Shown here: one piece after another, positions 1-8,300 of the stretch
How the letters are laid out: each line of letters opens with the position of its first letter
How positions within the stretch are numbered: position 1 is the first letter of the stretch
NCBI GenBank assembly: GCA_944325005.1
Contig: CALUYO010000003.1
Location: 56,615-120,614, forward strand
Length of the DNA stretch: 64,000 nt
Source: Candidatus Gastranaerophilales bacterium
Lineage (GTDB): Bacteria > Cyanobacteriota > Vampirovibrionia > Gastranaerophilales > Gastranaerophilaceae
Direction: 5' to 3'
Translations under genes and position numbers: made by a program
The notes under the pieces: model-generated
Seen by the model: the letters and a program-made list of their open reading frames with translations, nothing else
The model's database searches: none
What the model was told of the DNA's origin: nothing

Positions 1-594
1 AATTGTTATGTTACTGTCACCGTTATATATTGCTCCGCCGCGGGTATTAGAACTGTTTTCCGAAAAGTTGACATTTTCAAAGGTAACATTACCTACACCT
101 TCAAAATGCAAAGCTCCTCCGTTTGATTCGTCCGAAGCATTAACCGCCTGTGCGATATTCCCTTCGAAACTTATTGTTCCGTTTCCTGTCACAGTTTCTG
201 CCGCAGTTATGAAAATCGCTCCGCCTGAGGCACTGTCAACACCGTCCCAGCCTGCATCAGGATAAGTTTGATTTGGGCTTGTAACAATATTATTACTGAA
301 AATTGTTCCGTCATTAATAGTCAGGTTTCCGCCGGATTGATATATCGCACCGCCCAAAATTACTCCTGATGAGCTTGTAAGGCTGTTGTTTGAAAAATTT
401 CCGTTTATTGTAAGGTCATTGTTATAATTTTGTACTGCTCCTCCATGTCCGCTGTCGGTTGTTGTTATACCGGATAAACCGCCTACAGTTCCATCGCCTG
501 TCATTATTACTCTGTCATCAGCGTTTGTCTGTGATAATGTAATTATCGATAATAATCCTGCTAAAATAAGCGCATTTCTGAGCTTCTTGTTCAT
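1..594 (-). CDS. Pmp-like secreted beta-helix protein, truncated by window edge
   Basis: The frame is open from an ATG at 594 to the first base of the window (198 codons), so the C-terminal part is missing. An AGAGGG ribosome site lies just upstream. The product starts MNKKLRNALILAGLL and has a signal peptide probably cleaved after TNA. The rest is a run of degenerate repeats containing GGAI/GGAV/GGAL and F-x-x-N motifs (for example GGAIYQSGG, NFSNNS, NFSENSS). These are the hallmark of chlamydial polymorphic membrane protein (Pmp) repeats, which form a right-handed beta-helix. It is probably exported and surface-exposed. Whether it ends in an autotransporter barrel cannot be seen. Confidence 0.8.
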   Translation of the reverse strand, partial: MNKKLRNALILAGLLSIITLSQTNADDRVIMTGDGTVGGLSGITTTDSGHGGAVQNYNNDLTINGNFSNNSLTSSSGVILGGAIYQSGGNLTINDGTIFSNNIVTSPNQTYPDAGWDGVDSASGGAIFITAAETVTGNGTISFEGNIAQAVNASDESNGGALHFEGVGNVTFENVNFSENSSNTRGGAIYNGDSNITI

Positions 595-696
595 ACAATC
601 CCTCTTTACTAAAAATTAATTCTAGATATGTGTGTTTTATATTACATTAAAAAATAAAAAAAATAAATAATAACATCAAATTTTTACCCTAAAGTA

Positions 697-705
697 TGTT
701 ATAAT
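697..705 (+). promoter_or_regulatory. Extended -10 promoter upstream of the DUF2971 gene
   Basis: TGTTATAAT is a consensus extended -10 (TG-n-TATAAT) 29 bp before the ATG at 735. No good -35 is seen, as is usual for extended -10 promoters. The same TGTTATAAT string recurs at other promoters in this window (16432-16440 and 57990-57998), which supports it as a sigma-70-type element in this genome. Confidence 0.6.
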
Positions 706-734
706 GTAACTAGAGATTTTAACGGGGTTTTAAA

Positions 735-1643
735 ATGATTAATTATGACAGTTTACTGGAAAAGATACCTAAAGTTAGAAAAATTCTTGATGATGGCTCA
801 AACAGCATTCTTTATCACTATACAAAACCCGAGAAACTCTTAAGTATTCTGGAGTCAGGAACAATCCGTTTTTCGAATGCTCTTTATCTTAATGACAAGG
901 AAGAAGTAACATACTCATATAAGCTTATTTTTAATCTAATTGATGAGATGCCGGAGCTTAATCAAAAATTATTCTCAAAAATCAAAGAGCATTTTTATAC
1001 AAAATACACAAATATAATTAACGGCTCGGATGATTTCGGATATAAATACGAGTACTACACAATTTCATTTTCGACAGAAGGAGATAACCTCACCCTGTGG
1101 AATAATTATGCAAAAGGCCAGAATTATACGGGTTATAATATCGGCTTTTGCAAAAAAGATTTAATTGCAGATATGGAAAAAATCGGCTTTAACTCGGTTT
1201 ATGGCAGTATAATTTATGAAAAGAAAAAACAAATAACCGTATTGAAGCTTATTTTTGAAAAATGGAACAGGCAGTATGAAAAAGCCTGTAAAAAAAATAA
1301 TAATCAAGATAAACTTGTTGACATTATTTTTGAACTCATTGATATTCTCAGCATTATAAGTTTATTCTTTAAAAATCCGCACTTTAAAGATGAAAAAGAA
1401 TACAGAATTATTTTTATCAATAATTTCGGGACAAATTTTGCAAAACAAACCAAAATCTGTGAGAAAAACGGGCTGTTTATACCTTATATAGAATACAAAT
1501 TTTTGAAAAAAACCGTAAATTCAATAAATATCGGACCGACATTAGAGGAAAGTATTTTTTATACAAGCACCTGCCGTATGCTGTCGAACTTCGGCTATGA
1601 AAAGAAAACCGTTAACCGTTCAAAAATTCCGTTACGTTTTTAA
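735..1643 (+). CDS. DUF2971 family protein
   Basis: 302 residues with no signal peptide or membrane segment. The N-terminal half has the DUF2971 pattern: LYHYT near residue 27, then ILESGTIRFSNALYLND, then SFSTEGDNLTLWNNYA followed by GYNIGF. The C-terminal part has the family's KDEKEYRIIF segment. DUF2971 proteins are widespread in accessory regions and their biochemical role is not settled, so no function is claimed. The gene is single, with its own extended -10 promoter, and converges on the DUF4186 gene with a 12 bp overlap of the 3' ends. Identification as DUF2971 is good. Confidence 0.8.
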   Translation: MINYDSLLEKIPKVRKILDDGSNSILYHYTKPEKLLSILESGTIRFSNALYLNDKEEVTYSYKLIFNLIDEMPELNQKLFSKIKEHFYTKYTNIINGSDDFGYKYEYYTISFSTEGDNLTLWNNYAKGQNYTGYNIGFCKKDLIADMEKIGFNSVYGSIIYEKKKQITVLKLIFEKWNRQYEKACKKNNNQDKLVDIIFELIDILSIISLFFKNPHFKDEKEYRIIFINNFGTNFAKQTKICEKNGLFIPYIEYKFLKKTVNSINIGPTLEESIFYTSTCRMLSNFGYEKKTVNRSKIPLRF

Positions 1644-1979
1644 CTGCATTCCAATCCATTCCATTATAATGTTAACAACATATTCCTGTTGTTTTTTACT
1701 AAGTTCAACTCCTTTTTCTATTTTATGCCATTTGCTTAAACAGCCGCGGCAGCAGGTAGCAGTAGCGTGCTGTGCAATAAAAACGGGGTGTCCTTTCATC
1801 GGGGTTTGTTTGCCGTCATTCGGGATAACCGCCGGTGCAAGTCTTTTTGATATGAAATCACAGGTATGGTGTCTTATAGTATCTAAACCTTTTTGTGCAA
1901 TATAATCTTTTTCTTTTTGCTTGAGTTTAAATTTACTTCTGAATTCTGATTTTGAAAGTTTGTTAAATATGTCGTTCAT
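1632..1979 (-). CDS. DUF4186 family protein
   Basis: The start is taken at the ATG at 1979 (MNDIFNKLSKSEFRSKF), preceded by GCAGGTAGAAAA. A longer frame reaches a TTG at 2006, but that codon lies in the T-run of the upstream terminator and is unlikely. The 115-residue product matches the DUF4186 pattern almost throughout: SEFRSKFKL, then a middle block with RLAPAVIPNDGKQTPM, the histidine- and cysteine-containing GHPVFIAQHATATCCRGC, and QQEYVVNIIMEWI at the end. The CCRGC and nearby His residues suggest a metal site, but the function of the family is unknown. Confidence 0.85.
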   Translation of the reverse strand: MNDIFNKLSKSEFRSKFKLKQKEKDYIAQKGLDTIRHHTCDFISKRLAPAVIPNDGKQTPMKGHPVFIAQHATATCCRGCLSKWHKIEKGVELSKKQQEYVVNIIMEWIGMQLKT

Positions 1980-2012
1980 TTTTCTACCTGCAATATTATA
2001 GTACAAAAAATA

Positions 2013-2034
2013 AGGGTTCGTTTTAACGAACCCT
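2013..2034 (-). terminator. Rho-independent terminator of the coiled-coil/repeat gene
   Basis: AGGGTTCGTT (2013-2022) pairs with AACGAACCCT (2025-2034). On the minus strand the helix is followed by TTATTTTTT. It sits 40 bp past the stop codon of the gene at 2074-4944. Confidence 0.85.
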
Positions 2035-2073
2035 CAATAATTTTGACGTTTATTATGTGTGCTGTTTTGCTGG

Positions 2074-4944
2074 TTAAATGTCTTCCCATTCAACGTTTCT
2101 TGGTTCAACTCCTGCCTGCGTTATAGCATTACTCTGGGCTTTTGTTTTGTCTACGTTTTCGCTTCTGCCTTTTATATTGCCTGACGGATCGTATACAATT
2201 GCTTCCCATTTGCCTGTGAGCGGGTTGAATTTAGTTTGTACAAATGATTTATCTTTGTTCTGTATGTTTTGGAACTGACCGACTTCTTGTTTTCTTTGAT
2301 ATTTTGCGGTTAATTCTGCATTCATATCAAACAAGCCCAGGTCGATTTTACCGCCGTTTGGCAGACCGTTTAATGTATGTGCTTTACCGTATGCATCGTT
2401 ATAGAAATGTACTAATTCCATTGCCTGCTTGTAAGTCAGAGGTTTTCCGTCTTTGGTTTCATACAGTGCTGCCATCTGGTTCCAGTACTGGCCGTGTTTG
2501 TTTAAATCCCACATTTCAACTTTATGTTCAGTTGTTCCCTGATATTTAGGCTGCACTGGTACAGGTACCGGTGTAGGAGCCGGAGGATTTGAACCGGGTA
2601 TAGTAATTGGAGCCGGATTATCAGGGAGTGTTGGTGCTGGCTCCGTTGGCTGGTTACGTTCTATAACTTTTAATCTTGCTGCAACTTCAGGTGTTCCTCC
2701 GTGGTATTTAATCTTTTTCATTGTGAACAAGCCTTGAATAGCACCTGTAATACCTCCGGAAATAGCCATACCTATTGGAGCATTTATATCAAATTTGTGT
2801 CTTCCGCTTGTTACGCCTCTATCTTCGACTTCGCCTTCAACGGTTTTAGTTTCTTCGCCTGAAACTTCTCCGGTAACAGTGTATGTTTTTTCAAATACAA
2901 CTTCTCCTTTGGCATTAACTGTTTGTTTGTAGTATACTTCTCCTTCGACCGGGACAGTACGTTCAAAGTGTACGGTACCGTCTACTCCGACAGTTTTTTT
3001 GAAGTATGCTTCACCTGAATAATCATAATCTACAGTTCCGCTTGCTTCCCATGGGATATCTTTTACAACTGTTGTTGTTTGTTCTCCCATAAGGTAGTCA
3101 CCATCCCAGTGTTGTGATACAAATTTATCCGAAGATTGTACTGTACCGCTTGCATTCCAATCTTTAGAACCGCTTCCGCTATATGGTGTATAACCGTCAA
3201 CGGTTACATCTGTATGATAAGGTATGTCTTCATCAATAACAACGGCATCTTTATATTTTGCATAGCCTTCAACAGTTACCGGCTGCTCATAACCTATAGT
3301 TTCTTTTACATGTAAATCTTGTGAGTAAGCCTGTTTATACTGGAAAACTACGTCCTGTGAATATTTTAAGATGTTAGAGTATGGAGTATTGACAATTTTT
3401 GTGCAGGCATACCCTTCCATAATACAGCCGCCTGCAAAACCGCCTAGTGCTCCTTTAAATGCCTGTTTTGCAACATAACCTAATCTTTTTAGATTTGTTT
3501 TGTCATATTCTTTGTCAAGACCGCATATTTTTGCGCATTTACCCTGGAAAAATCTGTCGCGTTGTTTATCTTTTGCGGTCATATGACCGAGTTTCAGCTG
3601 TATATCAGGATTTTCTTTCAAGAATTTTTCTCTTGTTTCAGGGTTTGCATATTCAGGATATTGTTTAATAAGTTCATTTTCATATTCCTGAAGTTTAGCA
3701 TGATCCATACCGCGTTTACGGTTTTTGATACTTGTCATATAATCCGCATCATTATATGGATCTTGTTCATCTGCGGTATCTATTTCATTTTCGTTGGAAA
3801 TTCCTACGAAGTAATCTTTGAATTTTTGGCTGCTGAATTTATAGGATTTTCCGTTTTGAGAAAAATCTCCTTTTTCACCCGGCTTTGCTTCTTCACAGAA
3901 CAGATCCGGATTTTCCATAACATAGTTGCGCATTTCTTTTGTTAATGCTTTATTGTTATCGTCTTCTTTCCAGGTTCCGTCTTTATCCCAGTGAATGACT
4001 CTGTTTTTAACACGTTCTTCGGCAATTTCACGGTTGAGCTTTGCCTCGGCCATGTATTCAATAAGAGCTTCTTTATTATTTTGAATATCTTTGGTTTCTT
4101 CTTGTTTTGCTTTAATAATTTCTTTTGTGGCTTTTTCCTTAAGTTTCTCGGCTTTTTCTTTATCACCGTTTTTTAAAGCTTCATCAATTTTTTCTTGATA
4201 TTCATTTGCGGTATTAATTGCATGGTTGAGGTGTCTGTTTTTAATTAATGAATTAGCCATTTTGCCGTAAGTACTGTCTTCCAGCTTAACGGTTTCATCC
4301 AGAGCTTCGCGGTGGGCAAGAAATTGAATTTCTGCTTCAGACATCTCTTCTTGATTTCTTATATAATTTTCTTTATGTGTCTCATGAACTGCTTCATTGT
4401 ATTTTAATCTTGCAAGTTCTGCGTTTTTAGGGTCAGCATAGAAAGCCATTTTTTTGTTTAATGCCTGTTTAAATTTTTCGGTTTCGGCTTCTGATGCAAA
4501 TTCTCTCATGTATCTGTCTTTCAGGAAAATTCTGCCATCAACTGTTTTTGCGCCGTTTTCCAATGAAGCTGCAATTTGTTCTTTTTCTTTTGCGTAAACA
4601 ACATCGGCTATATCCGTTTTTAAAATAGACGGATCATTTTTGTATAATTCTGTGTATTCTTTTTTATATTGTTCAAATTTTTGTTTTTGCAAGACGTCAT
4701 TATCTGCAAGCTGTACTTTGGGCGCCTGCGGTGTCTCAACTTTTGTTCTTGCTTCTGCTGATTCTACAGCAAGGCCTTTAACCTCATTATCAGCTTTAAC
4801 AGCTGCAGCATTACCTATAGGAACATTTGATGTGTATGTTCCGTCGGCATTTTTTGTAAAAGTTCCGTTTTTTACAAGAGCTTCCAATTGCTCAGGTTTT
4901 ATTCTGGCAATATACTCCTTTGGGACAATTTCATTTGCACACAT
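2074..4944 (-). CDS. Large coiled-coil membrane protein with beta-repeat loop
   Basis: 956 residues, starting at an ATG with AAAGGA upstream; no signal peptide. Residues 1-480 are Lys/Glu-rich and mostly coiled coil. A Gly-rich hydrophobic segment (GALGGFAGG) lies near residue 500 and a second (IGMAISGGITGAIQGLF) near 720-735. Between them is a Tyr/Gly/Val-rich loop that ends in about five 12-13 residue repeats of the form GEVYYKQTV. After the second segment come Thr/Pro-rich sequence and a C-terminal module near 806 (HKVEMWDLN...YWNQMAALYETKDG). The protein at 54633-56216 has the same order of parts and a similar C-terminal module, so the two are paralogues. The function is unknown; a cell-envelope structural or surface role is inferred. 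Confidence 0.75.
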   Translation of the reverse strand: MCANEIVPKEYIARIKPEQLEALVKNGTFTKNADGTYTSNVPIGNAAAVKADNEVKGLAVESAEARTKVETPQAPKVQLADNDVLQKQKFEQYKKEYTELYKNDPSILKTDIADVVYAKEKEQIAASLENGAKTVDGRIFLKDRYMREFASEAETEKFKQALNKKMAFYADPKNAELARLKYNEAVHETHKENYIRNQEEMSEAEIQFLAHREALDETVKLEDSTYGKMANSLIKNRHLNHAINTANEYQEKIDEALKNGDKEKAEKLKEKATKEIIKAKQEETKDIQNNKEALIEYMAEAKLNREIAEERVKNRVIHWDKDGTWKEDDNNKALTKEMRNYVMENPDLFCEEAKPGEKGDFSQNGKSYKFSSQKFKDYFVGISNENEIDTADEQDPYNDADYMTSIKNRKRGMDHAKLQEYENELIKQYPEYANPETREKFLKENPDIQLKLGHMTAKDKQRDRFFQGKCAKICGLDKEYDKTNLKRLGYVAKQAFKGALGGFAGGCIMEGYACTKIVNTPYSNILKYSQDVVFQYKQAYSQDLHVKETIGYEQPVTVEGYAKYKDAVVIDEDIPYHTDVTVDGYTPYSGSGSKDWNASGTVQSSDKFVSQHWDGDYLMGEQTTTVVKDIPWEASGTVDYDYSGEAYFKKTVGVDGTVHFERTVPVEGEVYYKQTVNAKGEVVFEKTYTVTGEVSGEETKTVEGEVEDRGVTSGRHKFDINAPIGMAISGGITGAIQGLFTMKKIKYHGGTPEVAARLKVIERNQPTEPAPTLPDNPAPITIPGSNPPAPTPVPVPVQPKYQGTTEHKVEMWDLNKHGQYWNQMAALYETKDGKPLTYKQAMELVHFYNDAYGKAHTLNGLPNGGKIDLGLFDMNAELTAKYQRKQEVGQFQNIQNKDKSFVQTKFNPLTGKWEAIVYDPSGNIKGRSENVDKTKAQSNAITQAGVEPRNVEWEDI
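2820..3015 (-). repeat. Intragenic 12-13 codon beta-strand repeats
   Basis: About five consecutive units with the pattern (E/T)VxF(E/K)(K/R)T(V/Y)xVxG are encoded here, for example TVHFERTVPVEG and EVYYKQTVNAKG. Alternating hydrophobic and polar residues with a Gly at each turn suggest stacked beta hairpins. They lie in the loop between the two predicted membrane segments of the 956-residue protein. Confidence 0.7.
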
Positions 4945-5326
4945 AATTCAGTCCTTTCTCTCAATTTTCATTATACATTTTATTGCATGAAAATTGATCT
5001 TATTATTTTATACTTCTCTATGTCCATGTAAAAACATTTTATAACCTGAAATTGCGCAAAATCGAGACTTTTTTTACACTAATTTTGAAAACCCTTGCTA
5101 CACAAGGGATAAAGACGTTTTAAAAAGTTAATATTTCTTAACAAAAGAATATATTATATATATAATTTTTATATAAAAATAAGAGAGTGTTATATATTAC
5201 TTAAATTAAATATTAACTTTTGTAAAAAAGGGCTAAAAAAAGGTAAAGTTTTTGTGTAAAAAAACGTTTATATACATGTAATATAAAGTGTTTAAGTGCA
5301 AACTGAACAAACGAGGTTCAACAAAA
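4945..5326. other. Divergent intergenic region before the adhesin
   Basis: This is 382 bp of very AT-rich DNA between divergently transcribed genes, so it should hold promoters for both. It contains a 6 bp hairpin, CCCTTG-CTACA-CAAGGG, at 5092-5108 and long A/T tracts with several TATA-like hexamers. None of these could be chosen as the promoter with confidence. No additional coding sequence was seen. Confidence 0.5.
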
Positions 5327-8300
5327 ATGAAAAGATCGGGAATTAACAAGAAAAGAATAATTGCATTTATATTAAGTTTTTTATTTATAATGCAGCAGTC
5401 TTTAGCATATCAGGTAATGGCAGAGTCAATTATAACTAACGGTGACGGGAGTGCGTTACAGGGTAATAACGGTATATACAATATCAGACCCGACGCTTAT
5501 AACGGAAATGTTGGATTTAAACACTTTGACAAGTTACAGTTAGGCCAGGGCGATATATTAAACTTTATTTACCAGTGGTATAATCAGTCTCAAACTGTTG
5601 ATGGTAATAATGTTAACCATATTTACAAACAAGGTGACATTGATACTTTCATTAACCTTGTAAATAATCAGGTTAAAATTGACGGTATTGTAAATGCCAT
5701 AACTAAACTCGGCAGTAACGGGGCTTTAAAAAATGACGGAAGTTTGATATTTATTTCACCTCAGGGTATGGTTGTCGGTGCTTCAGGCGTATTAAATGTA
5801 GGAAGTTTATCGGTGATTACTCCTACCCAAAATGATTTTACTAATCTTAAAAAGACATTAAACTTGCCTCAGTCACCTGAATATGCAATTAAAGAGGCTA
5901 CAGCTATTAATGGTGAAATTGATCCTGATAGTATAGTTCGTTATACTGATCCGGAACATATTAATGCAAATCCGACTACAGCAACATTTAATCCATCAAG
6001 TCTGGCTGCAGGCAATGAAACAAATAATGTAATTAATATTAACGGTGCAGTGATTGCAAGAGGTGATGTTGACCTTAAAGGCGGAAGCGTTAATGTCGGA
6101 AATGGCGGTCTGCTGGTTGCAGGTGTTGGTAATAATACTGAAATCTTACAATCAGAAGATGCTGCAGAAACATTATTTAATTCATTGGTCAGCACTGACA
6201 ATATGACATCCGGTAATGCTTTTGCAAGTTCAAACGGGAATATTGTTATTACTTCTAAAACCGGAACTTCAGTAGCAAATGGCGCTAAAGTCAGAAATTA
6301 CGGAAATGGTAATATTACGATTACAAACTCCGGCGCATCAGGCGTTAATATTTCCGGAGAAGTTTCTAACCCGAACGGTAATTTAACAATTTCTAACTCT
6401 GCGGGAGAACTTCTTGTTAATACTACAGGTCTTGTAAGAAATGATGGAACCATGACTTTCACAAATAACGGTTCCGGTACTCGTCTTGCTCTTAACGGAA
6501 CTGTTAAGAATACAGGGACTCTGTTAGTTACTAATGAAACAGGTTCTAACGGACTTATTGTTGGCGGAACTGTTACAAATAACGGTAATTCAACTTTTAC
6601 AAATAAAGCCGGAGCATTAGATGTAAGCGGTTCTATAACTAATACCGGTAATCTTTCAATGAATAACAGCGGTACAGGCGGTTTGCTTGTAAGCGGCGAT
6701 GTTACAAATAATACAGGTACCGCTCAGTTTATAAATGACAGCGGAGCATTAAATGTACAAAGCGGTGGTAACATAACTTCAAACGGAACTTCGTTAGTTA
6801 TGGAAAACAGTGGTTCCGGGCTGACAATTGCAGGCACAGTTAACAATAATGCCGGTACTGCTAAACTTACAAATACTAACGGAGCATTAACTGTTCAAAA
6901 TGGTGGTTCTGTTATTTCCAAAGGAACATCATTAACCATGATAAATAATGGTTCCGGTACAGGCATTGCTATTAACGGAACTGTCCAAAATACAAATTCC
7001 CTTGACGTTACTAATGAAACAGGAGCAAACGGACTTCTTGTGACCGGCACTGTTACAAATAACGGTGGTTCAACTTTTACAAATAAAGCCGGAGCATTAA
7101 ATGTAAGCGGTTCTATAACTAATACCGGCAGTCTTTCAATGAATAACAGCGGTACAGGCGGTTTACTTGTAAGTGGCGATGTTACAAATAATACAGGTGC
7201 AAGCAGTTATATAAATACAAATGGTACGTTAAATGTTCAAAACGGCGGTACTGTTACTTCAAATGGTTCTTCATTAACAATGAATAACAGCGGCTCAGGC
7301 ATGACAATTGCAGGTAATGTTAACAATAATTCAGGTAAAGCTGAATTTAGAAATAATGGCGGAAAATTACTTGTAGCTTCTACAGGCAATATTAATGCTA
7401 AAGGCTCTTCACTCTTCGTATACAATGATGCAGCCGGCGGTATGGATATTCAGGGTAAAGTTGTTAATACAAATGCTTCCGCTAATGTACATTTTGATAA
7501 CAGAAATTCCGATATGACTATTGGTAATTCTGCAAATAAAGATAATATAACTTCAAATGCAGATATAAATATTGATGTTACTAACGGTAATTTACTTAAT
7601 AATGGTGTTGCTCATAATTTAATAGCAGCAACTAACGGTGCAAATTTGGATATTGATGTTACAAACGGCGCCGTAGGTGAAGAAGTTGGTCCTTATGATG
7701 GTGCTTACACAGGAATTGGCCCTAATCAAAGAGATTTGACAAAATCGGTTAACGTTTCTGTAGACGGTAAAATTAATGTATTAAGCACTGAAGGTACTAA
7801 TGAATCATTAATTAATCTTGCAAGCTTGGATAAAAATATGAACGTTGATCAGATTAAAGCTGACGGACGCGTAATCTTGCTTGCTGATAGTTCAACCAAT
7901 AAAGGTGAAATCCCTTATGATATTATAAACGCTTCTTCTGACCCGATGAAGCCGAATGTTGAAGGAGATGGTATCTCAATCATTGCAAGCGGTAACATCG
8001 GTGAAGACGGTAATGCATTAACATTCAGACAAAATCAGGGCAGCTACGGTACTGTTGACGGTCAGTTAAATCATACTGATAACGCTCAGTACGGAGTTGA
8101 TATGCTTGCTATCAAGGATATTAACATAAAAGGTATGGATGCTGATAACGGTGATAAACTTGATACAAATGTCGGCGGTTTGATATCACGCGAAGGTTCA
8201 ATTAATGCTGAATTTTCAGGTGATACATTTATTAGAGAAACAACTGCTGCAAAGGATATTAATATAACAACACGCGGTAAAAACTTGTATGTTGAACATT

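Noticed and set aside
8..265. Plus-strand open frame of 85 codons at the window start
   Set aside because: It is opposite the Pmp-like minus-strand frame, which has a signal peptide, ribosome site and family repeats. The plus frame has none.
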